DNA of 64,000 nucleotides from Hyalella azteca (GCF_000764305.2 NW_025944223.1:44562-108561); one strand, 5' to 3'; counted from the first letter of the stretch, positions 1 through 12,690 are shown. Notes: generated by a model not told the origin, from the sequence alone. Program-made: numbers and translations.

Positions 1-3000
1 TACTCGTAACATAATTTGCAGAGGTAAAGACCTTATATTTTTATTGTGTGAAGGCAAGGTGTACATACTAGTGGAATGAGGGGAAAGATGATGTGTGTTG
101 TATTTTTGATAGGATGTGAAAGAAGCTTCGCAGCGCTAGTTGCCAGCATGTGAGTCTTGCAAGAGCTAAGACGAGTTATGCTAGAGGTTATTGAGAATGA
201 GTGAGGTGGCTCGGAGTAATGGTGGGGAGTATGGCAGAACTGACGAGAAATTAACACTAGCAATTGTGGGTTTGTCGAAATGATCAAAAGTGGCTGTGGT
301 TGAGGGTGTTAAAAGATATTTGGTAATCTTGTGAAACTTGAGAGAGGGAACGAAGAGAAAAATAATCTTGATTTGATGAAGGTTGATTAAAAACCAATGT
401 ACACAAATCATAATAAATAATTCTGTTGCTGTTTCAGGGTTCTTGCAAATTTTTTCTTATTGAAAACATTCAAGTTGCGTGGGATGAAGAGGGTTGAAAA
501 TGAAAGCGATAGTCTCTTTGGTTGTCTTAAGCTAATTTCATTTCAATTGAATACATTTTAGTCTTTTAGTATGGGTGCTGACATAAATTTTTGAATACAT
601 GACTATTAGCTGCCTACTTGACTGATATGCAAGGGTACGACCAGAGTTCTCCACGCTCCCGTTTTCAATTCCAACCACAAAAGTGAACGTAAGGAAGCTC
701 AAACGACAGCAAGCATTTTCATTCTCTTTAGAAGAAGTTTATCTTCTTCTCCTGTATCTTTCATGTTTCAAACAATGTAATCGCCAATATGATTTGCAGT
801 CACATTTTTCTCAAATGTAAGCTTTAGCGAAAAGAATGACAGAATTACCATCTGTTAGGATCTTGCTTACACTTACTTATAAAGCCTTGGAACTTGAACA
901 ACGAACATTATTAGGAGAAATTCAAATGATATTCATTTATCAGAAGTCTGTAGGTATTTTGAATTAATTATATTTATTTATGATCCTGTACAATTAATAG
1001 ACTGTCTTTAATTACATTTTTAGACGGCAAATAACGGTACAATAGTAAAGGAACATTATATTTTTTATCCTGCAAATGAAATTATCCAAGTGAGGAACGG
1101 AATAATGTTGCCCGCACAGTTTTATTCTGAGTCACACCAATACCATATGATAAATTGAAGCCTCACCGAACAAGAATTTCTTTGGCTGTCTTCGTATCAA
1201 TCCTAACCTCTAGTTAAGCTCCGAGAAAAACATTATACAGATTTTCTTCGTAATCAGAAACAACATGAGCTATGTGCTATGTGATATGCAATGCACGATA
1301 CAAGATGGACCTAAAAAGAATGGAACATTTGGTGCTCCGAATGAAACTTTTCAAGCAGTATAGTTTGTGACAGCTAGAGTGATGTCGCCCACACATTTGA
1401 GCCGCCAGCGTGAAGCTGCCGGCAGACGTCCTGCTCTGACGTCTTTTGAGAATTCTTTAAAAATTATTACTTATTTTGAGGACACTAATTTGGAACTGTA
1501 GTGAAGAAAGAAACTATTTTTACCGCGAAGTTTTATCTGAAGCCTGCAGAAAATGAGAAGTTACGTCCTTGAATTAAATTTTGAATGAAAAAATAATTCT
1601 TCATTCGAACAAGGATAGAAATAAGGGCTGTGTATTTCTGCATTTAATATTCGTATTTCATTCGAACGTGAGTAATTAATATGTTTTACGTCCTTAGGCG
1701 GAAAAAAACACGCGCGTTAATGAGGAAAGAGTGTGGGAGGGTGGGGGTGTCATAAGAAAGGAGGGAACTAATCACGAGTGCGCTTGTGAAAGCCATAAAA
1801 TTGAAGTAAAATTTAAAGAAGCAAGGACTTAATTTTTTTAACGTTGAAAACCCACACCGTTCTAATTAATTTTTCGCAAAAGCTTTTGGAGCTGTAAATA
1901 AAGTGATAAGATCTTTAGTGATTACAAACTATTACATAAATCTTGATTAATTACAAGTAAAAAATAGATTTTGAGTGATAACAAAATGTTAGAAAAATTT
2001 TGAATGATTAGGAAATATTTAATTAAAATTATCATCAATTTAAATCTCTGCAGTGATGATAGTTTTTTACTTCGCAAGTTGAATGCGAAGGCTATTGGAC
2101 TGGCTAAGAAATTTTCATTTAATCAATGCAAGATTTTCTCCGGGTAAGCTTACCAGTGAACATGAGGTTGGTATGTCACGTCAGATTCTTGTAGCAGCGC
2201 ACGGATGATTGCGCGATAATTCATCATCAAGCATTTAAGCTACAACGCTCATGAGCGTAGGGAAGTAGGAGTGTTTAAATTCGTCTGGTAATAGTTTCCT
2301 CAACAAGCGTTTAAGCTTTGTTGCTTATTAAAGTAAGAAAGTAGTCAAAGCCCCACATTAATTTGAATTAATTTCGAATGAAAATTGTACTAAATTTCAG
2401 GAAGATGACCAGTTGTCGCAATTATTTTGCAAAAGCCATTGAAAAAAATATTACAAAAAGCCATTGAAAAAGACACGCATTACTGCAATTTTTTAAGAAG
2501 TTAGTGCGTAGTAAGTGAGAAGTTTGGAACAAATAAGCCGTATACTAAATCACCTTAAGCCAATGCCATTGTCATGAAACTTATTGAAATTCGGTACACG
2601 CTAGATGAATTCGTATTTATAATACTGAACAATCTTTGAAGTTAACCTACTTCTAAAGAATAATCCCTAAAGTTGTAAAAAAAATGTGGCTTTCACCATA
2701 CCAATATCATGATTTATTCATAAGAAATGAACGAAGTTCACCCTCACTAACAGAATATGTTCAGGAAACCACTGGAGGGTGCTTTTCACACTTGCTTTTC
2801 ACCAACTGTGCAGCAGCTACCGGTCCCATATTCTTCTTGCCGTACACATTTTATTTTTATCTGCTCATTTTATCCTGTAAAATATCCTCACAACAGCGCA
2901 GTGCCTCCGAATTTCCCAGGGGGGCATTCCGAGGGAGCAGTTCGGGACTGCGGCAGAGTTTCTATTATCGGAAATTAGTTCTATATTGAGACATGATCAT

Positions 3001-3368
3001 TTTTACCTCAAATTTGAGGAAGACGTTCAAAAAGAATATTCTTGGCCTTAGGAACAGAACAAAAACTTCCATAGTCCCTCAGGCGTTAAAAATTATACAT
3101 TAGCAAATGAATAATTTCAATTGTGACGTTATATTAAAATTTTGAGCGTTCATTTACGGAACGAAATGAGGTCTACTTACGAACTGAACTTCACAGCATG
3201 CAATGAGACTGGAAAGGAAACTTGTGAGAATTTCTGACAAGCTTCATCAGTAGATTTTAGTAATAGAGAAAGTAAAATGTGCATAAAGCGTAGGTAATTC
3301 TGACTATAGTTTAGTAAACATAGCTTATATACCGTATAGTTGTGGAGAAGGCCCTAGCGATGTTGAGC
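1..3368. other. non-coding, AT-rich; no gene seen
   Basis: Only short open frames occur, and none resembles a known protein or has exon-like borders. No tandem array of note was seen. The stretch ends at an adapter artefact. Confidence 0.5.
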
Positions 3369-3406
3369 CTGTCTCTTATACACATCTAGATGTGTATAAG
3401 AGACAG
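3369..3406. other. Tn5 mosaic-end junction adapter (library artefact)
   Basis: Two 19-base Tn5 mosaic ends lie head to head: CTGTCTCTTATACACATCT at 3369-3387, then its exact reverse complement at 3388-3406. This perfect 38-bp palindrome is the circularisation junction of Nextera mate-pair libraries. An N follows at 3420. Sequence on the two sides may not be contiguous in the genome. Confidence 0.95.
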
Positions 3407-3420
3407 GAATTCAGCGGCAN

Positions 3421-5850
3421 GTCATCTCCGCAGACGTAGGTGACGACGGCCCCGGTCGTCGGCCGGCGGGGTCAGAAAGAACACCATCACGGATCTGTGA
3501 GACATTCATACTAATATGAGTCCGATATAATAACGTCAGAAATCTATGAGTAACGGCCGTATCTTTGTTTATTTGTACAGTCAACATTCATTGCTACGGT
3601 TGTGAATTAGCCGTCAGACAACACGAGAGGCCAAGAGAAGTCCAACGATTATAACACCGGCAATCAGAAGATGAAAGGTTACGAGAACTGAGCAACAATT
3701 ATCATCGGAACGGTCATCAACACGAAACAGTCACAGTTGTCGTCAGTAGTGGTACGGTCACGATCACCAGCAGCAGAAGTACGCCAATGATGTTAACATT
3801 TTGGCCTCCGTATGATGTAAACTTCAATTTCTAGTTTCATATTGAACGTAGGTACCAGTGTTTCATTGCAACCCTCTCACTGTACGATTTTTGCCGTATC
3901 CTATTTCATGCGAGAACTTATATACGCGAATACTCCGAGTAAAGACCAAGACGCTACGGACGCAACCTGACTAAATAGAAGCAATTGTCGATCAATAATA
4001 AAATATTGATAATGAAACCAATCATCCAATCGTTTAACTTTCCTTAACCTAATCAATGTTTGATCCTTGATAAGGAATATATGAAGTCCATTAAAAGCAT
4101 TTTTCATGACTTGAAGTTAGTCGCTTAATGTAGCAGTTTTTTTTGACACACAATGTAAAAAAGTCGTCACGAAAATCGGAAACAGTGGCTTCCGTTACTT
4201 GCGGCCAGCTTCGAATAGTGAGAGTATTGTAAAAACTCGACAAAATGAAAGCACTATCTAGAGTGAGAACATAGAGTCAACGGTGAGAGTATGGCCAATT
4301 CTGAATACAATGTCAATAGTGCGAATATTGTCTAAATTGTGACCTCGGCAATAATGAAACTTGCGTGGATTTTGTCGCCTGCCAGAAGTATTAATATTTA
4401 TCAAGCTAATTTATGAATGGAATTGATTATGGAAAACTGCATATATTATTTCAAGTTTCAAACAATAAACGGCCCAAATTTTAAGGAAATATTACGTTAC
4501 TTCAAAAAAACGTAAATAACTCCTAAACATTTTTCTCAAACACCTGGAATATTTTACACAGATTCAAGAATCTTGCAAATGCAGTAGCTGTAAAATGTCC
4601 GCTTAGAGGCCAGCTGGAAGTCCTCGCTTCGTCTCGCCCTCGTGGAAGTTCTGAGAGGTAAACATGAGGCGCTCAAGTGAGGCTGAACCCGACGATCATG
4701 TGTAGCACGAGCGAGCCAAGAGCTCTCGTGCCAGCCTATACGAGCTCCTCAAAAATGGCAAAAGAACTAAATTCGAGCAGCTGAAGTGCCACGCATTGCA
4801 CGGTAGCCAACCGCGACCACACCGTAGCAAGAAGCATCTCGTGTAACCTCATCACATTCGCCCGAATGGTGAAGTTTATTCGCATTTTTATGTCTTTTTT
4901 TAGCTTTATCTCACTTTACGGCTTCTGCGCAATATTAGTGCTGTGAACGTTTGCGGAGACCACGAGAGCAATATTCATGAGAGTTCCCTATGCGCGTTCA
5001 ATGATTCTTGCAGTCATTTCAACGCTCTAGTAAAATGATCTTTAAGTTTGGACCTCAGCAAAAAACTCTTCGGTTAGAGCTCACGTGGTTGAGAATTACT
5101 TAACCGAATTGAAGCGATTTACGAACCATGGCGGAGCATGCCATCCCAGACCCAGTGCATCCTTAAGAAACTGAAAAGCCGCCTCAGATTTACGTCGTTC
5201 CACGCGACGTCGACAAAACTGCCGTCGCCTCGCGGCCAGCAGCATTTGTCCAACAATATAGCTTTCCGTACATCAAAGTTACAACAAAGTTTTAGTTTTC
5301 CGTACATCACAAACAGAAAATTGACCAAAATTCAACGAGAGAAGCGTTCAGCATGCATGAAGCCATAAACTTAGGCTGCATCTTATTGTCATGCATTTTG
5401 AAACTTATTTTAAAACTTTAAGATTAATCTTGTTGAAGTAATAATTTAAAAACCAAGGACATGAGAACTCGCCATATATTCTTTGAATACGTTTAGGTCA
5501 GTTCGCAAATTTCTCCCTTCAAGTCACGGGACTTTCGCATGTCCCTGCAAGTCCCGTAGAAGTTTTCAGGACAAGTTTAGCTCGGCACATTTCCACGGGA
5601 AGTTTTGAGTCGTTACCTCCTTACAGAAGGGAAGGTTTTACGTTCCTAGCTACGGCCATGTGTATAGCTCCTCACGCTTCGCAACTTTAAGTGCGCATTA
5701 AGATAGGTTAATTTGGTTTATTTATTTCAATATAAATTACGACAAGAACTTTTTTTTCAAAATATAATTTTGTCACCATTTCGCTGCGCCGCTGCATGAC
5801 TCAGAAATAATACGAGATCACAAGTCATTCCATAGTTTGATGGTTTCATC
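3421..5850. other. no gene seen
   Basis: The first 60 bases after the N are clearly more GC-rich than their surroundings. The rest is AT-rich with short, unrecognised open frames. Nothing supports a gene. Confidence 0.45.
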
Positions 5851-5932
5851 GCAGTTCTTTTATTAACATATGCTGCTCACATGCGGCTGGAACTCTGCTA
5901 GTGTATTTGTCTGTTTTGAATCAACCATTTAA
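5851..5932. repeat. direct repeat, copy 1 of 2
   Basis: About 80 bases that begin GCAGTTCTTTTATTAACATA recur almost unchanged at 6407-6487. Two copies 556 bp apart suggest that a segment was duplicated or that two copies of an interspersed element lie side by side. Confidence 0.75.
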
Positions 5933-6049
5933 TAATATGCATTTAAAAATTACTTTTTAAAGACAACACTTCTGAACAATACAGTGTCTTGCATGTTACA
6001 CACGTACAATGAATTTCTAATTTTATTTCCAAATATTGAAAAAAAATTA

Positions 6050-6400
6050 TTTATCAAAATTTTTTTGAGATATCAAAATTTTGTAAATTTTCAAAATTAT
6101 TCATTCTGTCAATTGATTCATGCATTGTCTCTGATTTTATGCAATTGTAGAAAATTTCAGATCAATTGGACAGGTCAAATTGTCTCATATATGGATTATA
6201 AGATTTGTGGAAGATGAAATTATTTTTTAATTTTTTAATAACGAAAAAAAATTTTTTTAATTGATAAAATTATATATTCTGTATATTGATTCATGCATTG
6301 TCTCCAACTTTATGCAAGTGTGCCAAATTTCAGATCGATTGGACAGGTAGAAGTGTGTTAAATATTGATTGTAAGATTTGTAGCAGACAGACAGACAGAC
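6050..6400 (+). repeat. two about 170-bp repeat units ending in a (GACA)n tract
   Basis: Both units carry TGATTCATGCATTGTCTC, then a TTTCAGATC-ATTGGACAGGT block, then a TAAGATTTGT block. The first runs to about 6222 and the second to about 6386. The second ends in a short CAGA/GACA run (6384-6405). A conserved 3' part with a simple-sequence tail suggests the end of a retroelement, but I cannot name the family. Confidence 0.6.
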
Positions 6401-6406
6401 AGACAA

Positions 6407-6487
6407 GCAGTTCTTTTATTAACATATGCTGCTCACATGCGGCTGGAACTCTGCTGGTGTATTTGTCTGTTTTGAATCAACCATTTA
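6407..6487. repeat. direct repeat, copy 2 of 2
   Basis: Near-identical to 5851-5932. It follows directly on the GACA tract, so the tract and this copy may belong to one inserted unit. Confidence 0.75.
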
Positions 6488-6499
6488 AAAATGTACGCT

Positions 6500-9170
6500 T
6501 GTTTGGGAGTTGAAGCTTTTCTTGTGGTTAGATAGGTAAAAATTTATTAAACTCTTTAGAAGCTTATGTGTTTTTGAGCCGTGGAGGAAAAAACGTGCAT
6601 GTCTTTTAGAAAATCATAGACCTATTTTTTCTGTTAACTAGCCTCATAACTCTTAAAATCATAAAAAAATGTTTCAAAGAATTATATAATGCAGAACAGA
6701 ATACTATTTTCTGTCAAGTTGGTTTTGTTTAAACAGGTTCTTTTATTTTATTTTCTTACTGCAATGGAGATGAACAAGGAGAATCTTCAAAACTACCTCG
6801 GCGTCTCTTTTATAGCGAAAAATAAATTAGGTCGTATTCGCGTATTTGGAGTGATTCCAAAATCAACTGAAAAGAAGCTAAAGTCATATCTCAATAGCAG
6901 TCAGCATTCTTAAACACAAAACTTTACTGGTCTACGGTGCACCGCCGACAATATTAAATGTAAACCTAAACGATAAATGCTCTTTTAGGAGATGTATCCG
7001 TTTTATGATACGTATAAAACGATAGGGAAATTAAAACGAATCACGTAGCTAAAATTGGAGTACAAATAACTTCGGATTTACAAATTACAAATAGGAGATG
7101 ACGGTTAAATCCATGTTCAATGTATTTTTGACTTAGCATAAAATATTCATATAAATTACAGAATAATTCAGGTGAAATTTTCTTACTTCTAGATATAATA
7201 AGTAATACCTAAATGCTTTGTAACTTCCAACTTCAAATAAGGAATTACTTAGTTCCTTAATTACAATTACAAATAATTTCACTAGTACGAGTAAGTGGAC
7301 CACAGTCCACTGTATATGCACTTGCAGGCGAAGTGGTTGGTCGCGCGGCCTAATGCATGGAAGCCCTGATGCTGATGGTGATCCATGACCGGCTGCTACC
7401 TCGGTCGCCGGACTCAAGGGACTGATGGCTAAATGATGAATGTTGTTTGTGGAATCGGAGGAAGCTCGACATTCTGTTAGATGGTGAAACGTGCGAGTGG
7501 TGGATACTCTCTGATTATATTATCGTTATCCATGTCATCGTTTTTATTATGGTTTTTGAAGGCAATATTGTCTACAAAATTTCGACTGCTCGATGATGCT
7601 GTTAAGCGAGAAAAGACTGTGAGCTACAATCACGTTACAGGCAGGGCTTAGATTTAATGGAACGCCTTTAGAAATTATAGCCTAATTTATCAGGATCTCA
7701 AATGGAGTAAACTAAAGTGAGGCATTATTAATGAACACGTTTGATAGGATCAGATCACACTTTTATAGGCTGAAAGTTTTCTGGCTGCTTTAAGACTGAA
7801 AAAACAAATTTTAAAGATTTTGAAAGCAATTCTTGATTGAATATCCTGATCTAAAAACCTCCCCAAATTTCCCTCCAAATATCTGCCCAATTTCCCTGCC
7901 GAGGACAAGAGCCAGCGGGCGTTTTCCCCTCTCGCAGACACAGAGCAACAGCCCTCAGAGGGCCGTCATTATCTTGCTCGCTCCACGCTTTCCCCCCACG
8001 TATTTTTCTTTCGCAACTCAATATCGAGTTCTTTTTTGTCAGGGCTCAACGAGCGGCTAAGTTTTACCTTTCGAAGAAGAAGCGAGGAAATTTCCGCTGC
8101 CTCCGGTGAAAAATATGGAATTTTAGACGATCTCTTGTTTGCTTCAGGTTATTCTTTTATTATATATAATTATATATAATACATGATTAAAGAGTAATTA
8201 AATTATGTTAGTCCAAATGATGTAAAATGAGATAATGCTAACTAATCATACATTGAAAATAATACGTAGGTCAAAATAAGTGATACGGCGGTGGTTCAAG
8301 GCGGTAATTCTGGCGAGTGCCAGAAATGTGCGAAATGGCCTTTAGCAAATTTTTTCTGGATGGCAAATACGAGAGTTCTATTTTTTACTCGTGATTTCGT
8401 GAACTGCTGCTCATGTATCGCTGATGGCGCCGAAAGCCCGTGTTTTATAAGGAAAATCAACCTGTACAATTTTTCTAGCTCCAGGCTGGAAAGATTGCAG
8501 CCTGGAAGGCTTTCAGCGAGAGCAATCCCAGGGGCGCGCGCTTCTTGCCACTGCAGCATTCCACGTCAATTGCTGTTTTTTATTGCGTAGCAATTGCGAG
8601 TTTCCACCAGAAATTCGAGCCTTTCGCATTGAAGACTGCACTACAACATCAAAAACATCGACACACACAACGTACTTAATTGTAGCCAAATATAGGCGTA
8701 TGCGAGGTGCAATGAAATGTAAACATACAGAACTTTTTGTCAGAAAAGTGGAATGTTGCATGGCTGGAAGGCTGTGGCTACTTTCCATTGTAATAAATTA
8801 TGTTATAATGCACATTGCACCACGAATTAAGAATCTAATCACTACATTATTAAGCTACTTATGTTATTGGCTCACGATAGTATTGTCCACCCTCTTTATA
8901 TTCCTCGGCAGCGTTACAGAAACATTTAAAGTACGTTTCCAGGTGATTTTAATCGACAATAATTATATTATAATATCAGACGCATGGGAATATCGTAATT
9001 TCTTTAATTCATTTCGAATTTAAGGACTTAATTAATATTCTTAGATTAAAACAATTCCCGTCGTATCGTGACGTTTGGCTTATTTCCCATGAGCGTTTTA
9101 GCGACAGATCGCCTACAAGTTTATAGCGGGGCACCTGGTGACGAAGCATACGCGCTCTGCATCACAATCT
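6500..9170. other. no gene recognised; one 146-codon open frame
   Basis: The longest non-repetitive open frame here is 8583-9023 (+). It has a hydrophobic stretch near residues 70-110 and no motif I recognise. No codon bias or splice structure supports it, so I do not call it a gene. A run of alternating TATATAAT lies near 8160-8181. Confidence 0.4.
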
Positions 9171-9208
9171 CTGTCTCTTATACACATCTAGATGTGTATA
9201 AGAGACAG
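9171..9208. other. Tn5 mosaic-end junction adapter (library artefact)
   Basis: The same 38-bp palindrome as at 3369: one mosaic end at 9171-9189 and its reverse complement at 9190-9208, with an N at 9221. It is a second place where mate-pair junction sequence was built into the assembly. Confidence 0.95.
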
Positions 9209-9394
9209 GCTTATGTGTAGNAATCAAGTGAAATGAAAGCTTGAGAATCAACGAGCCAGAAAGCTAGAATCAACGAATCTAAAGTTTTTAGGTTGTACGT
9301 GAATTCAGACGATCATAGTGGAATAACTTAAGACTATGAAAAACAGCTACCTACTAGAAATTAATTTTGATCGAAGGACAAGCGTCACATTACT

Positions 9395-9545
9395 GCATTG
9401 TATACTGCAGTCCCCATCCAACGCCCAGGGTACTGCAGTCCTAATAAAGTCCTAATGTGTAGTCCCTATCCCGCGCCCAGGGTACTGCAGTCCTAATAAA
9501 GTCCTAATGTGCAGTCCCTATCCCGCGCCCAGGGCTCTACAGTTT
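9395..9545. repeat. 52-bp tandem repeat, nearly 3 copies
   Basis: The block GCCCAGGGTACTGCAGTCC starts at 9423 and 9475, and a diverged copy starts at 9527, giving an exact 52-bp period. Confidence 0.85.
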
Positions 9546-10485
9546 GGAGCACCCGATAGTTGCGACGTGGAAGTGAGGCTACAGCTGCATCCCTAGGCTA
9601 GTTCGTTTATTATTCACTTCTCATCTTACGTAACTAAATTATTTAACCACATTCCTTCATTACTCAATTGAAATGTACCGATTTTGACATTCGTCGTTTG
9701 ATCGCCGTGATAAGCGCATACATGGGCTTCATCTTATTTCATAATCTGTATTTCAAATCAAATTCTTAAATTACATGAGCTATTTAATATCGAATCATCT
9801 TCTTGAAGCTTTTTCTTTTCAATTTAATTCTAAAAAATATTCGAACCTGCTTTTGAGGAATAAATGAGTTGAAACTTATTGAACCGGGCGGCGTTCTTTT
9901 TTCAGAAATAAGAAAGACCGGTGCTTTGTATGCATACAAAAAGCAATGTCGTAGCTCGTACATCGATGAGAAAATCGTGGGTACAGCAACAACTGCATAG
10001 TGATGGATGCTTTCACTATGTGCATTGTGTCCACTGCGTACGGATGCTCAATGACTGAAAGATTTTCAACAGCCCAACAGCACATGAATTCTCAATTGTT
10101 GCAATACATCTCAGATATTTATCAAGATAGAATAGAAGCTCACAGAAATAATTACTGTTGCAACAAAAATCTCCTCTTCACCCATCTAAAAAACTAACCA
10201 CTATGTTGGTCCTGAACTATAATGATACGAACCAGGCACTTGGTCAGTTTCGTTAATACAAACGCCTCAAATAAGGCAAAAAAATCCAGATGAATCTGCA
10301 GTCGTTACAGAAAAAAATCCAGCAGAACGACATTTTCTTGTGTAAATTTCTCGGAAGTAGTCGTAACCGAACCAAGTTGTCCCAAAATTACCAAAATGAA
10401 AACAAATGTTTTTGTTCTCGGCGAGGGGATTTGGTCGGGAGTGGAAGCTCATTTACTGCAAGTGCTTGCTAGCAGCCTCCACACT
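9546..10485. other. no gene seen
   Basis: AT-rich sequence. Two overlapping open frames of about 65 codons near 10.0 kb show no recognisable features. Confidence 0.45.
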
Positions 10486-10489
10486 ACAA

Positions 10490-10630
10490 GAAATAGAATA
10501 GAATAGAAATAGAAATGGAATAGAAATAGGAATATAAATAGAATAGAAATAAAAACAGAAATAGAATAGAAATAGAATAGCAATAGAAATAAAAACAGAA
10601 ATAGAAACAGAAAAGAAATAGGAAAGAAAG
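10490..10630. repeat. (TAGAA)n-like microsatellite
   Basis: Purine-rich run of ATAGAA, ATAGAAAT and AAACAGAAAT units. The phenylalanine- and leucine-rich open frames on the other strand are a by-product of this repeat. Confidence 0.9.
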
Positions 10631-10639
10631 AGCGGCTGC

Positions 10640-11371
10640 GTGGCACGGCATCGAGACTGGCCTCTAAACATTCTCTTGCTTCTCGAAGGCTGCAAAAGCT
10701 GGAGCTGCTCGGAATACTCATTGACCGTGATTGCCGAAAGAATTTCCATAGATTTAAATGATTTTTAAACAACTCATACTTTACTTAGTCATGAATTAAC
10801 ATTTTAAGGAAAATACAACTCAATATATTATTTTAACATTTTCATTTTAGTTGCAAGCCTCCGAAATTCTCAATAGTTTTACAACATGTTTGTAACACAC
10901 TGCTCATGCACACGTTTGATCAGTTTATTGAATTAATTTGACTGCCACATTGCAAGTCAGAGAGATATCAGCACAGCTCCCTGTTGCTGAATTGCGGTGT
11001 GATGAGCCCATTGAAAATATTCAAAGATACAGAGTGATTCATGATGCTGGTAAATTAAAGTTAATAGAGGGTAGTTCATTTACACGCTATTGTCATTTAA
11101 GGCAGCCTGTGAGGACACAAAAGCTTAATAAAATTTCTTATAACAGATGAGGAGAGGTGATGTTAAATTCTGGAAGTATTAATAAGCCGCAGATTGATGT
11201 TGTCAATATTCGCTTTATATGACATTCATCATCTCTCCACCGAAAAAAAATCAGCCTCAAATTTCAGTGAATTTATTAGATCAAACATTGAAAAGGATTT
11301 TAGAAATAAAACTTTAAGAAACGCTCTATAAGTGGAAAGACGACAATATAAAAAAACACAAAAACCATTTT
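10640..11371. other. no gene recognised, upstream of ATPase relic
   Basis: A 70-codon open frame at 10938-11150 (+) lies upstream of the ATPase relic on the same strand. It has no motif I recognise. It could be another decayed part of the same element, but nothing shows this. Confidence 0.35.
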
Positions 11372-12056
11372 GTGTTTTCTTTTCCAAGTTTTACGTGTCT
11401 CATAAAAGGGCGATCGAACTGCGGAAAAAAGTCATTGCGACTGAAGTTGCTATTGGAGAACTTTATTGAATTAAACAATCTTTTCATTTACAACAAATCA
11501 GCTCATCAGCCTGAATATAAGTTGTTAAAAATGCATGCGCTCAGAGATATAATAAGTCTGAAATCATTTATTTTTTTTTTGCCAACGGCAATTGGAATAT
11601 TGATGAATGTTAAAAACTTTCCCAAAGGACCTCAACAAAAATGTGCAATCGAATACTTTGGGAATACTGCTTCTGTACCTGATTCAAGTGACATAGATTC
11701 GCAGGATAAAAATTTATTCATTTTTAATTATATTGCTACAAAAAAGGAATAAAAATCCTGCTGATAGTTGTTTACACATGTGGAAGACATAATAACTGTA
11801 GCTCTATTTACTTATCGCAAAACTATCACAAATTACCTAAACAAACCATTAGAACGTATTCAAATTTATTAATTCTATTCGAGTTACCTTTCATCGATAT
11901 GAAGAATATTCACAGTGATTACATTACTTGCGATATTCACCATGCCGAGTTTCGAGAATTGAGTAAGGAAATGTATAAAGAACCTTATAGCTTTGCGTTG
12001 ATCAATGAAGGTGAGCACCTCTGTTCTGGATCGTATTTCAAAAATTTAAATCAATG
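11372..12056 (+). pseudogene. broken packaging-ATPase relic (Maverick/Polinton or adintovirus type)
   Basis: This looks like the DNA-packaging ATPase of Maverick/Polinton elements and related adintoviruses, which drives genome filling of capsids. The first part is open (11372-11752). A P-loop-like GRSNCGKKS stands near residues 13-21, followed by a NLFIYNKSAHQPEY-type block and an acidic-loop block near SSDIDSQDKNLFIF. Both nucleotide sites look damaged: lysine replaces the Ser/Thr expected after GK, and the Walker B position reads FIFNY without the usual acidic pair. Beyond the stop at 11750, homologous-looking blocks continue in shifted frames with stops to about 12056, including a KEPYSFALI block that resembles the C-terminal strand. 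The family call rests on remembered resemblance of these blocks. It is clearly not functional. Confidence 0.5.
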
Positions 12057-12433
12057 ATATATCCCAAAGAGGCATGTTCCAACATGGCACTCGCACTAGA
12101 TTAAGTCCGCTTATCTTTTCAAGTAACGAATAGTTTCTAAACTTTACTGACGGTGGTGGATAATAAATATTTGGAGTGCTCGGTCAATCGGGGTAAATGA
12201 TCAAAATTAATGATCATGTTTTTGATCGGAGGTAATTGGTCGTTAACCATACCCATACAGAGTCAGGGCTCAGGCGTGGGACTTGCCACGGTCGAGCTAA
12301 GAACTCATGCAAGTGAATGAGCAGGGTAAGCATGGGGCGGGCTGACCCGCCACTGACTTCGTGTGTCATTTGACTCTTATATTTTTCACCATGGAACTAC
12401 CCAAAGTAGCTGCTATTTAGCAGCTGAATAATT

Positions 12434-12625
12434 CAGTCTTAAAATGCCTAGCACCTTACGGACCAGGCAATAAGTCCAGCAGCTATCTCAATCAATCGTA
12501 AGTTATGGAAAGATCGGGTTCCAAAGGCCGGATCCTAGTAAATCAAGTCATGAATAATTATAAGAATCGGCAACAGGCCATGGGCCTATTTCTTCAGTGC
12601 CGACACTTCTATTCTATTATATTCT
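12434..12625 (+). repeat. interspersed repeat family R1, copy 1
   Basis: Reverse-complement match, with high identity by eye, to 36204-36421. Shared blocks include ACCAGGCAATAAGTCCAGCA, then GGCCTATTTCTTCAGTG and ACTTCTATTCTAT at one end. A third, short copy at 13974-14016 keeps only that end. A constant end with a variable opposite end fits a 5'-truncated non-LTR retroelement or SINE read on the plus strand here. Confidence 0.75.
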
Positions 12626-12627
12626 AA

Positions 12628-12690
12628 AAGAGGCGGTCGTTTCACTTCTCCCCTCAAAGAGGCGGTCGTTTCACTTCTCCCCTCATTCAC
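12628..12690. repeat. 29-bp direct repeat, 2 copies
   Basis: GGCGGTCGTTTCACTTCTCC begins at 12632 and again at 12661. The repeat abuts the end of the R1 copy. Confidence 0.85.

Noticed and set aside
3388..3406. A natural Tn5-like transposon end
   Set aside because: Two exact 19-base mosaic ends back to back with nothing between them, twice, both next to N bases, is library adapter sequence.
8583..9023. 146-codon open frame with a hydrophobic centre
   Set aside because: No start context, codon bias, splice structure or family resemblance supports it; it is of a length expected by chance in a window this size.
10449..10772. Minus-strand Phe/Leu-rich frame looking like membrane segments
   Set aside because: It is a translation of the TAGAA microsatellite, not a membrane protein.
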